This document shows, piece after piece, positions 1 through 4,866 of a stretch of DNA of 6,208 nucleotides; within the stretch, counting starts at the first letter, position 1; each line of letters opens with the position of its first letter. A program made the translations under genes and the position numbers. Source of the DNA: Candidatus Woesearchaeota archaeon (GTDB taxonomy: Archaea > Nanobdellota > Nanobdellia > Woesearchaeales > JAUUYB01). The stretch covers positions 1-6,208 of the forward strand of contig JAUUYB010000066.1 of assembly GCA_030590605.1 (NCBI GenBank), in the 5' to 3' direction. Under the pieces are notes generated by a model that saw nothing but the letters and a program-made list of their open reading frames with translations, was not told the DNA's origin and did no database searches.

Positions 1-183
1 ATTCTCTCCGGTCTCGCATTTTTTGTTGCCGCAACAATCGGATATTGGATCATATTCACAGGTCTTGTCTTCACAGGACGCGTCAAAACATTTCTTATCT
101 GAACAGTCTGATGAGACCTTGCATTCGCCTCCGCATCCTGCTAATAAGAAAACGATAAGAAGTAAGCATACAGCCCTATACAT
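1..183 (-). CDS. Cysteine-rich lipoprotein, 3' end outside window
   Basis: The first 61 codons of a gene that runs off the left edge are visible. The product starts with a short signal sequence: Arg3, a hydrophobic stretch at residues 4-16, and the lipobox-like motif L-A-G-C with Cys17 as the likely lipidated residue. The mature part is packed with cysteines (21, 27, 32, 37, 42, 50, 51, 56) spaced mostly 4-5 residues apart and ends in CGNKKCETGEN. From memory, that is a motif of small disulfide- or metal-binding repeats in secreted archaeal proteins. It is therefore probably an extracellular, membrane-tethered protein stabilised by disulfides; its ligand is unknown. The ATG is chosen because GGTG lies 5 nt upstream, as in the other genes here. 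An in-frame GTG directly before it is a weaker alternative. It starts 10 nt after the two-helix membrane protein and is the third gene of that operon. Confidence 0.82.
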   Translation of the reverse strand, partial: MYRAVCLLLIVFLLAGCGGECKVSSDCSDKKCFDASCEDKTCEYDPISDCCGNKKCETGEN

Positions 184-193
184 CACATCACCA

Positions 194-406
194 CTACTTC
201 ATGACCTCATATTCCTTCACGATGATCCAAAGGAAGAGGAACAGGACGACTATGCCTGCGACGAAGTAATAAAGTCCCTCATTGATGGAGACAGTGAGCA
301 TCTTGTATAATCCGAATGATTGGATACCGAATCCTAACCAGAGGAACTTGTCAAGCACAAGCTTCATGATTTCGAATTCTTCAGATTGGGTTAACCTTTT
401 TTTCAT
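194..406 (-). CDS. Small two-helix membrane protein (70 aa)
   Basis: This is a 70-residue protein with a charged, cytosolic-looking N-terminus (MKKRLTQSEEFEIMK) and two hydrophobic segments at about residues 20-40 and 43-63. The C-terminus (KEYEVMK) is charged, and both ends probably face the cytoplasm. I do not know a named family; from memory, similar small proteins occur in DPANN genomes. An upstream GTG at 415 would add three residues. It is rejected because it lies inside the ribosome binding site AGGTGA (417-412), which is ideally spaced for the ATG at 406. That AGGTGA overlaps the stop codon of the pilin-like gene, so translation of the two is probably coupled. It may be an accessory or assembly component for the surface proteins encoded on either side, but this is inferred from position only. 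Confidence 0.82.
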   Translation of the reverse strand: MKKRLTQSEEFEIMKLVLDKFLWLGFGIQSFGLYKMLTVSINEGLYYFVAGIVVLFLFLWIIVKEYEVMK

Positions 407-411
407 TCTGT

Positions 412-417
412 TCACCT
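412..417 (-). promoter_or_regulatory. Ribosome binding site overlapping upstream stop codon
   Basis: AGGTGA matches the archaeal anti-Shine-Dalgarno sequence. It is fused to the stop codon of the pilin-like gene (TAGGTGA) and lies 5 nt before the ATG at 406. It decides the start of the 70-residue membrane protein and suggests translational coupling. Confidence 0.75.
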
Positions 418-1024
418 AAGAGAGGTATAGATGGAAATCTTCTTTGACATACGGATCGGCTGAGGTGTCTATAGATGAACCATCACACTCTCCTGAAGTA
501 GTGGATTGAAATACTTCAATCCTCATGTGGTAGGTGTCTTCTTTGACATCCGAGACCTGGAAGAGAATCGGTGTGACTTGGGTTTCACCATCTTCAATCG
601 TGATCTCCTTATAGAGAACAAACCATGATTGACCATCATCCACTTCATAACCACCAACGAGGTCATCACTGGCTGTATATCCACATATATCCGGCATACT
701 GTCCCTAAGAGAAGATATGCATCTTATCCGGACCGCAAAACAATATACTTCAGACGCAGTATTCTTTAGACCGTAATAGAACTTCTCCTCTTCTCCTCGC
801 TGGGAGTTGATCTCGAGCCTGTCAAAGGTAAGTATCTTCCCTGAAGTCTCAATCTCATCCTTGATCTGGATCTGGATCTTCTCTTCGACATCCTTCAGCT
901 GATCAAGTGAACTGCCGAACATATTCCTGATGAATCCAAGACCTAATCCGAGGATCGTGATAGCAAGAATGAGGATGACAATAGCATTTATAGATAGTTG
1001 GAGTGAAGCCTTTCTGTTGACCAT
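416..1024 (-). CDS. Type IV pilin-like protein with class III-like signal segment
   Basis: This 202-residue protein has a short basic N-terminus (MVNRKAS), then QLSINA and a hydrophobic helix (about residues 12-33). A charged helical neck follows (38-60) and then a probably beta-rich domain (65-202) with four cysteines (95, 102, 114, 180). This is the layout of archaeal type IV pilin-like proteins: membrane helix as filament core, globular head outside. The segment resembles the class III signal motif Q-x-S-x-E-F but has Asn where Glu is expected, so peptidase processing is uncertain. The phrase YYGLKNTASEVYCFAVRIRC recalls Ig-like or CARDB-type folds. Start: ATG 1024 has GAGGTG 5 nt upstream, and the promoter predicts transcription starting near 1049. 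The in-frame GTG at 1048 would then lie at the very 5' end without a binding site. It is first in a three-gene operon with the two-helix membrane protein and the lipoprotein. The alternative is a surface protein with a simple N-terminal anchor. Confidence 0.85.
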   Translation of the reverse strand: MVNRKASLQLSINAIVILILAITILGLGLGFIRNMFGSSLDQLKDVEEKIQIQIKDEIETSGKILTFDRLEINSQRGEEEKFYYGLKNTASEVYCFAVRIRCISSLRDSMPDICGYTASDDLVGGYEVDDGQSWFVLYKEITIEDGETQVTPILFQVSDVKEDTYHMRIEVFQSTTSGECDGSSIDTSADPYVKEDFHLYLS

Positions 1025-1071
1025 GATAACACCTCTTTTGTCAATCACTATGTCATTTCTGCAATTGCATG

Positions 1072-1085
1072 TTTATAAACTTTTC
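1072..1085 (-). promoter_or_regulatory. Archaeal promoter of the pilin-like operon
   Basis: On the minus strand the sequence reads GAAAAG followed by TTTATAAA, a clear BRE plus TATA box. With the usual 26-nt spacing, transcription would begin near 1049, giving a leader of about 25 nt before ATG 1024. Confidence 0.7.
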
Positions 1086-1106
1086 TAATTTTGTAGAGAA
1101 TGAAAC

Positions 1107-1120
1107 AAAAAAATAAAAAA
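1107..1120 (-). terminator. T-rich archaeal terminator
   Basis: The minus strand carries six T, one A, then seven T directly after the stop codon of the 42-residue protein gene. No hairpin precedes it, which fits archaeal T-tract termination. It separates this gene from the pilin-like operon promoter. Confidence 0.65.
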
Positions 1121-1124
1121 CGTT

Positions 1125-1253
1125 TTAGTGGTGACCGCAGCCCTGACAGGCCATACAACCTGAACTAGTAAGGTCAACCATCTCTTCTTCGCAGCACTTT
1201 CCCGGTTTGTCCGAGGTCTTGCCGCAGATTTCACATCTGTATTTTTGTTCCAT
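1125..1253 (-). CDS. Zinc-ribbon-like mini-protein (42 aa)
   Basis: This is a very short gene whose product begins MEQKYRCEICGKTSDKPG and ends CMACQGCGHH. Cysteines occur at 7, 10, 20, 21, 33, 36 and 39, followed by His41 and His42. The pairs CEIC and CMAC plus the C-terminal GCGHH strongly suggest one or two bound metal ions, most likely zinc, making a rubredoxin- or zinc-ribbon-like knuckle. It has no signal peptide, so it should be cytosolic. Function is unknown; the usual options are nucleic acid binding, protein interaction or metal handling. Reality as a gene is supported by AGGTGG with GGTG 6 nt before the ATG, a TATA box upstream, a T-rich terminator right after the stop, and the dense cysteine pattern. 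It is a single-gene unit just downstream of tRNA-Leu. A longer reading frame over the same bases in another register (1085-1288) gives an unconvincing protein. Confidence 0.8.
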   Translation of the reverse strand: MEQKYRCEICGKTSDKPGKCCEEEMVDLTSSGCMACQGCGHH

Positions 1254-1287
1254 AAGTACCACCTAGACCAGGGCAAACAAACCACCA

Positions 1288-1296
1288 TTTAAATAT
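1288..1296 (-). promoter_or_regulatory. Promoter of the 42-aa cysteine-rich gene
   Basis: The minus strand reads ATATTTAAA, preceded by an A-rich stretch (CAAAAC) that can act as BRE. Transcription would start near 1266, just ahead of the ribosome binding site, giving a very short leader of about 12 nt. Confidence 0.5.
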
Positions 1297-1313
1297 GTTT
1301 TGTTGTAAATTCT

Positions 1314-1322
1314 AAAGAAAAA
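1314..1322 (-). terminator. T-rich terminator of tRNA-Leu
   Basis: Two to three bases past the tRNA 3' end the minus strand reads TTTTTCTTT, a typical oligo-T stop signal for an archaeal tRNA transcript. Confidence 0.55.
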
Positions 1323-1324
1323 TA

Positions 1325-1410
1325 TGCGAGGGACGGGATTCGAACCCGCGAACCCACTAAGAGACAGGATCTTAAGTCCTGCGCATTTGGCCAGACTTTG
1401 CTACCCTCGC
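1325..1410 (-). tRNA. tRNA-Leu (anticodon UAA)
   Basis: The molecule folds as a class II tRNA. The acceptor stem GCGAGGG/CCCTCGC is perfectly paired, with discriminator A at 1325, as expected for leucine. The D arm carries GTCTGGCC. The anticodon stem CAGGA/TCCTG encloses the loop CTTAAGA, so the anticodon is TAA. A variable arm of about 15 nt marks it as Leu rather than a class I tRNA, and the T arm has the loop TTCGAAT. The anticodon loop has seven bases, so there is no intron at the usual 37/38 site. CCA is not encoded and must be added by the CCA-adding enzyme. It reads UUA and, by wobble, UUG codons. Confidence 0.96.
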
Positions 1411-1432
1411 AAGGACTAAAAAACGACTTTGA

Positions 1433-1447
1433 TTTAAAAAACCTTTC
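1433..1447 (-). promoter_or_regulatory. Promoter of tRNA-Leu
   Basis: On the minus strand GAAAGG is followed by TTTTTTAAA, a good BRE plus TATA box. Its centre is about 27 nt ahead of the tRNA 5' end, so transcription should start at or very close to the mature terminus. Confidence 0.65.
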
Positions 1448-1515
1448 AAAATGTCGTAAAAAGATATTGCTAAGAAGTTAAGCTATGTATTCCTTAAAAA
1501 TCAGGATTTTCGCCA

Positions 1516-2064
1516 CTAATGCTCTTTCTTGCATTTATCGCACATAAGGACTCCATCGACCTCATGCACCACATCTGCATATTCAGCGCAAATGTTGCAG
1601 ATACCTGCTTTGCCGTCGAGAGAAGGGATAGGTTTACGTTCTGATTCACGCAGCTCGAACTTATCTACCATCAACTCGAAGAGCTGTGGCTCTATCCTTA
1701 GGATGTCTTTAAGTGTGAGGAGTCCGACGAATTTCTTGTTTGACATCACAGGAAGATGGCGGATATTAAGGTTCTTCATCTTAGTGAGAGCTTCAAATAT
1801 ATCCAGGTCTCCTTGGATGGTCATCATATCACTGGACATTATTTCTTCAATTTTAAGCTTAAGAGGATTCTTTTCGAGTGCTATCGCCTTCCTGACCATA
1901 TCCTGTTCAGTTATGATGCCTTTGATCTCTCCATCGTCCTTCACAAGAACAGCACCGACATGCTCGCTCTTCATGGTTTTCGCACATTCAATTAAAGAAT
2001 CTTCAGAAGTGAGCGTCACAGGACGCTCTGTCATTACATCAGCCACAAGATAACCAGTCTTCAC
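1516..2064 (-). CDS. CBS-domain pair protein with C-terminal zinc ribbon
   Basis: This 182-residue cytosolic protein has two CBS domains in tandem (about 8-60 and 73-125), which form a Bateman module that typically senses adenine nucleotides such as AMP, ATP or SAM. Each CBS unit ends with the ribose/phosphate-binding T-x-x-D pattern (TEQD at 52-55, TLKD at 117-120), so both sites look usable. A linker (about 126-150) leads to a small zinc ribbon with C156-x2-C159 and C175-x2-C178. CBS pairs with a terminal zinc ribbon are common in Archaea; the specific target is unknown, but nucleotide-dependent regulation of a partner protein or nucleic acid is likely. The start codon is GTG, supported by GGGGTGG with GGTG 5 nt before it. 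An ATG further upstream (near 2086) is out of frame and hits a stop at the GTG. The gene has its own promoter and is not obviously co-transcribed with the nucleotidyltransferase gene. Confidence 0.92.
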   Translation of the reverse strand: MKTGYLVADVMTERPVTLTSEDSLIECAKTMKSEHVGAVLVKDDGEIKGIITEQDMVRKAIALEKNPLKLKIEEIMSSDMMTIQGDLDIFEALTKMKNLNIRHLPVMSNKKFVGLLTLKDILRIEPQLFELMVDKFELRESERKPIPSLDGKAGICNICAEYADVVHEVDGVLMCDKCKKEH

Positions 2065-2108
2065 GATACCACCCCTCGTTTCATAGGATATCCGTAGGAC
2101 ATTGAACT

Positions 2109-2117
2109 ATTAAAATG
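2109..2117 (-). promoter_or_regulatory. Likely promoter of the CBS gene
   Basis: The minus strand reads GAAAC followed by ATTTTAATA. A start near 2087 would give a leader of about 23 nt before GTG 2064, matching the other genes here. A more AT-rich stretch with TATA-like words (about 2136-2160) lies farther upstream and could be used instead or in addition. Confidence 0.45.
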
Positions 2118-2163
2118 TTTCTACAAAAGGATATGACTTATTATAAATATTATATAACGATAT

Positions 2164-2169
2164 AAAAAA
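2164..2169 (-). terminator. Oligo-T stop signal after the nucleotidyltransferase gene
   Basis: Six T on the minus strand, 12-17 nt past the TAG stop and followed by an AT-rich stretch. It is a modest archaeal-type termination signal. Confidence 0.4.
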
Positions 2170-2180
2170 CATTAGAGAAT

Positions 2181-3992
2181 CTATTGCCACAAGACTTCGA
2201 CGTCCTTCCCGAATATCTCTTTTAGGCTCGCAAAGAACTTGGAGTTTACGACGACTCCTCGTTTCATTTTCTGTTTCGCAAGACCTTTCTCGAAGTCTTC
2301 TAATGAAGCGCGCTTGACATCTTTGATTGTCCCATTTTCTTCCATGACCCCTCTCGAGATGCCTTTCTCAGGGTTATCGAGATCGTGTATGATGAAGACT
2401 TCTTTGTCGGTCATGACGACCTCTCCGAAGTTATCGCCGTGCTTGACGCGGATTCTTGCTCTGTCAAGCTCTTTTCCGCGTTTTCGCTGCATGTATTCGA
2501 TTAGGAACTTGCTGATGTCTTTATAGGACTTCTTGACATTTGAGACATCGTTCTTTGTAAGTTTCTTCGAATCATAGTCTTTTTTCGCTTTCACCAGTTC
2601 ATGAAGGATGCGCAGGTATTTCTGGGGGACTTTTGATTGATGGACTAGCTCTTTCTCAAATATCGAGACGATTTTCTTATCATCGCAGTTCGAGATGCCT
2701 TCCATCTTGAGTACGTCCCTGATGACAGTGATGACGCTCTCGTAGATATGGAGGACATTTTCCTGTTCCTTCATGATCTCAATCTGTGTGAAGAGCTTCT
2801 TTACACGTTTCAGGTATCTCTCCGAATCTGTGAGGATCTTATCGATCTCCTTTCCGGTGACTTCAGTCTTTGTACCATGCTCAAGATCTTTCCTGAGCTG
2901 GATATTCCTTTCAAGTATCTTGACGAATTCTTCCTCTAGAAGCTTTTCTTTCTTGACGAATACCTCTCTCATGAGGCCTGGAGTCTCCTTCGGTGTAGCT
3001 GGAGGCAGTCCGTAGAGCATGAGTGCTGCTTGAGAAGGGGTGAGGAGTGCATAGAATGTGTCTTCCATCCCTATCTCTTTGATCTTGGCTTTCACCCGTT
3101 CAAGCATCTGCTCTCCTGAGTGCATGTACATGTCGATTGCCTCGATAGATGGCTTTACTTTTCCCATCTTGAGAAGCTGTTTCCATGGCATGAATATCCC
3201 TCTGTCGTAGAAAGGCACGCCATCCCTGAGGAACGTGAAGATCACTGGATTCGCTTCCTTGATCGAGTCCCAGAAATCAGTGAGTATGTAGACCTGGATA
3301 TTTAGCTTGTTCCTGATACCTGTTATATCTCCTGCCTCAAGGCCCATTCCGATGATGATCGCCCTAAGCTTGTCTTTTAGCTCTGCCCGGGTCATCTTCT
3401 TTACATCAGTATCATCTATTACGACGAATACGTCTATGTCAGATTCAGGTGTCGCCCTGCCTTGGACCAAAGACCCTGCAAGGACATAGGAGACTATGTA
3501 TTTCTCGAATTTCTTGAGGACCATTGTCTTATGGATCTCTGCGATCTTGATAGCCGACATCATGCCTGTATCATAGACAGGTGCAGATATTGCGATCAGT
3601 TGGAGAAGTTCGGATTTGCCGTCATAGCAGTTCTGCCAAAGTTCAGTCAGGAGCATGGTCTGAGTGACCATATTCTTGTCGATCCCCTGGGCGATTTCAT
3701 GGTTGATCTTGGAGATCTTCTCTTTTAGCTCCATCTTCGTCATCTTCTTAGAATCAGTGTCGTCTATGAGGATGAGCGTGTTGATCTTGTCTTTATCGAC
3801 TTTCTCGGTCTTGGAGTCTTTTTGAGGCGGCAGAAGGGATATCCCGACTATATACTTATCGAATTTCTCCACGACAAGCTTCTGGAACTTATCTAGCTTC
3901 TTCTTGATGGTCTTGAGCTTTGCCTGGACATCTTTCGGAAGATCAGAAATATCTTGTATAGGTGGTGTAGGATTTGGTTTCTCTTTTGCCAT
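2181..3992 (-). CDS. Dual nucleotidyltransferase / HEPN-like multidomain protein
   Basis: This 603-residue cytosolic protein lacks signal or membrane segments. Residues about 40-150 form a nucleotidyltransferase-like domain without catalytic motifs. Residues about 155-270 form a second, intact DNA polymerase beta-type nucleotidyltransferase core: AGS at 172-174, then D185-x-D187 on a hydrophobic strand. The copies share a conserved stretch, IDDTD-x-KKMT-x2-ELK-x-K (76-92 and 192-208), showing duplication. In copy 1 GS aligns with Leu-Pro and DxD with Lys69/Asn71. The rest is helical (about 285-505) and may hold two HEPN-like bundles, the first with R367-KDLE-H372 (R-x4-H), the second with K470/K471-DYDS in its place. 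A mixed C-terminal domain follows (512-603). MNT/HEPN pairs are known toxin-antitoxin or RNA-processing partners; here they appear fused. From memory this is conserved in Woesearchaeota, so a housekeeping role is equally possible. ATG 3992 has GAGG 7 nt upstream. Confidence 0.85.
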   Translation of the reverse strand: MAKEKPNPTPPIQDISDLPKDVQAKLKTIKKKLDKFQKLVVEKFDKYIVGISLLPPQKDSKTEKVDKDKINTLILIDDTDSKKMTKMELKEKISKINHEIAQGIDKNMVTQTMLLTELWQNCYDGKSELLQLIAISAPVYDTGMMSAIKIAEIHKTMVLKKFEKYIVSYVLAGSLVQGRATPESDIDVFVVIDDTDVKKMTRAELKDKLRAIIIGMGLEAGDITGIRNKLNIQVYILTDFWDSIKEANPVIFTFLRDGVPFYDRGIFMPWKQLLKMGKVKPSIEAIDMYMHSGEQMLERVKAKIKEIGMEDTFYALLTPSQAALMLYGLPPATPKETPGLMREVFVKKEKLLEEEFVKILERNIQLRKDLEHGTKTEVTGKEIDKILTDSERYLKRVKKLFTQIEIMKEQENVLHIYESVITVIRDVLKMEGISNCDDKKIVSIFEKELVHQSKVPQKYLRILHELVKAKKDYDSKKLTKNDVSNVKKSYKDISKFLIEYMQRKRGKELDRARIRVKHGDNFGEVVMTDKEVFIIHDLDNPEKGISRGVMEENGTIKDVKRASLEDFEKGLAKQKMKRGVVVNSKFFASLKEIFGKDVEVLWQ

Positions 3993-4037
3993 GAGTATGC
4001 CTCTTGGATGTGATAGTGCAAGAAGAGTGATTGAGGG

Positions 4038-4051
4038 TATATAAACGTTTG
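4038..4051 (-). promoter_or_regulatory. Promoter of the nucleotidyltransferase/HEPN-like gene
   Basis: The minus strand reads CAAACG then TTTATATA, a strong BRE plus TATA box. Transcription should start near 4016, giving a leader of about 24 nt before ATG 3992. Confidence 0.7.
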
Positions 4052-4098
4052 GATTATGTCGTCCCTTACTCTGGACATCATTTTTTGCCTTCTGACGT

Positions 4099-4120
4099 GC
4101 TGAAAACGTGGATTTTCAGC
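4099..4120. repeat. Perfect 8-bp inverted repeat between divergent promoters
   Basis: GCTGAAAA and TTTTCAGC are exact reverse complements separated by a 6-base centre (CGTGGA). The element lies about 55 bp behind the minus-strand TATA box and about 23 bp behind the plus-strand TATA box. A symmetric site here suggests a dimeric DNA-binding regulator. ACGTG also occurs twice in direct orientation 11 bp apart (4095 and 4106). TTTT follows the right arm, so a hairpin terminator reading rightwards is a second possibility, although no gene enters from the left on that strand. Confidence 0.6.
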
Positions 4121-4135
4121 TTTTATAAAGGAATT

Positions 4136-4151
4136 CCGAAAGATATATATA
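4136..4151 (+). promoter_or_regulatory. Promoter of the 180-aa orphan gene
   Basis: CCGAAAG followed by ATATATATA is a good BRE plus TATA box. Transcription should start near 4173, leaving a leader of about 80 nt before ATG 4252, much longer than the roughly 25 nt of the neighbours. A weaker TATA-like ACATATATC at 4176-4183 would start the transcript near 4205. Confidence 0.6.
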
Positions 4152-4178
4152 CAAGTTATACCTGAGTAGTAGTAACAT

Positions 4179-4203
4179 ATATCCCTGTGGACGCAGGAGA
4201 TAT
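4179..4203 (+). promoter_or_regulatory. Hairpin in the 5' leader of the 180-aa gene
   Basis: ATATC-CCTG-T pairs with G-CAGG-GATAT, with one bulged A (4198), a T-G wobble next to the loop, and a four-base loop GGAC. The stem has about ten pairs and sits roughly 35 nt before the ribosome binding site. It could affect mRNA stability or translation, or be a DNA-level palindrome. No known riboswitch class is recognised. Confidence 0.45.
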
Positions 4204-4235
4204 CATATAGCGACAACTGATCACTCAATGACAAA

Positions 4236-4244
4236 AGGAGGGAG
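4236..4244 (+). promoter_or_regulatory. Ribosome binding site that sets the start at 4252
   Basis: AGGAGGGAG is a purine-rich Shine-Dalgarno site 7-10 nt before ATG 4252, depending on register. The in-frame ATG at 4228 lies upstream of it and has only TGATC before it, so 4252 is preferred. Confidence 0.65.
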
Positions 4245-4251
4245 AAACAAA

Positions 4252-4794
4252 ATGGCAGATAAATTTGACTTAGAAAAAGACTTTCAAAAACTGACATACG
4301 ACGAAAGACAGCACAAGCTGACTTCCGGAAAAATCGCTACAGCTGGAATCATTGCCTCACTTGATACTATCGAGGACGCAGATGACCTGCTTGATAAAAA
4401 AACTTATGAAAAAAAGATAGCTGAAGCTGCAGGTGCTTATCGTACAGGAGCTATGGCGAAAACCACGGCTGTAACAGGAGTGAACGACAAACACGCAGGA
4501 TCATATGCGACTCTTCTTGCAGGTATGGGAGAAGGAGAAGCTGCAAAATACCTAAGGGATAAACGCCATGAAGGGATTGATGACGTCGGTTTGCTTCAGA
4601 CCGGTCTCCAGAACAGGCAGGATACAACCCAGAAGCTTACTAGTGGTATCATAGCAGGCATGAATAAGCTTCCTTTGGAAGAACTTGTCAATATCACCGG
4701 AAAAGACGAGTCAGCAGTAAAAGAATTGCTTAAATCTTCACCAGGAACTGTATACACCGAAGTTAAAAAGCAATATGACAAGCTTTTCGAATAA
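4252..4794 (+). CDS. Unrecognised soluble helical protein (180 aa)
   Basis: I do not recognise this protein. It has 180 residues, no signal peptide, no membrane segment, no Cys and no Trp, and is rich in Lys, Asp, Glu, Ala and Thr, so it is probably cytosolic and mainly helical. Short glycine/alanine-rich stretches (AAGAYRTGAMAKTTAVTG, about 59-76, and LLAGMGEGEAAKYL, 88-101) separate charged helices. KLTSG occurs twice (22-26 and 128-132), each followed by a hydrophobic I/A-rich helix, which hints at an old internal duplication but is too short to prove it. The last part (142-160, LEELVNITGKDESAVKELL) could be a small helix-turn-helix-like unit; this is a guess from periodicity. A longer version from ATG 4228 adds MTKGGRNK but would translate the ribosome binding site. 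It is divergent from the nucleotidyltransferase/HEPN-like gene, has a long structured leader, and is followed by a strong T-rich terminator, so it is probably monocistronic. Confidence 0.82.
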   Translation: MADKFDLEKDFQKLTYDERQHKLTSGKIATAGIIASLDTIEDADDLLDKKTYEKKIAEAAGAYRTGAMAKTTAVTGVNDKHAGSYATLLAGMGEGEAAKYLRDKRHEGIDDVGLLQTGLQNRQDTTQKLTSGIIAGMNKLPLEELVNITGKDESAVKELLKSSPGTVYTEVKKQYDKLFE

Positions 4795-4827
4795 TTTTTC
4801 TTTTTTTTCTTTTTTTCTTCTTTTTTT
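4795..4827 (+). terminator. 33-nt pyrimidine tract terminator
   Basis: Immediately after the TAA of the 180-aa gene come 29 T and 4 C with no purine. This is a very strong archaeal T-tract terminator (in Archaea RNA polymerase stops at T-runs without needing a hairpin). It separates the two plus-strand genes. Confidence 0.8.
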
Positions 4828-4836
4828 GACAATATC

Positions 4837-4843
4837 TTTAAAA
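4837..4843 (+). promoter_or_regulatory. Likely TATA box of the 256-aa gene (leaderless)
   Basis: TTTAAAA is centred about 27 bp before ATG 4867, so the transcript would begin at or within a few bases of the start codon. It is embedded in a 6-bp inverted repeat TATCTT/AAGATA (4833-4850). A second BRE/TATA-like match, AATAAGG then TTTTTATA (about 4850-4863), would instead start transcription near 4887, just before the in-frame ATG at 4891. Confidence 0.45.
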
Positions 4844-4866
4844 CAAGATAATAAGGTTTTTATACA

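Noticed and set aside
23..310. Plus-strand open frame of 95 codons
   Set aside because: It runs antisense to the Cys-rich lipoprotein and the two-helix membrane protein genes, both of which have clear start signals and sensible products.
1085..1288. Minus-strand open frame of 67 codons
   Set aside because: It is in another register over the 42-aa Cys-rich gene and its start lies inside that gene's promoter; the short gene has a far better ribosome binding site and composition.
1529..2053. Open reading frame of 174 codons on the plus strand
   Set aside because: It is entirely antisense to the well-supported CBS gene, its product is Ser/Arg-rich without domains, and it has no ribosome binding site.
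2239..3728. Several plus-strand open frames of 60-95 codons
   Set aside because: All are antisense shadows of the 603-residue protein gene, without ribosome binding sites or recognisable products.
4099..4124. Hairpin followed by TTTT as an intrinsic terminator
   Set aside because: No plus-strand gene ends to its left, since the neighbouring gene is transcribed away from it; an operator is a better explanation, although termination of an unseen antisense transcript cannot be excluded.
3893..4297. Minus-strand open frame of 134 codons across the divergent promoter region
   Set aside because: It overlaps the 5' ends of two convincing genes and both promoters; the hydrophobic, Ser-rich product looks like random AT-rich translation.
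4596..4832. Minus-strand frame beginning MSKKEEKKKKKK
   Set aside because: The lysine run is only the reverse complement of the pyrimidine terminator tract; the rest is antisense to the 180-aa gene.
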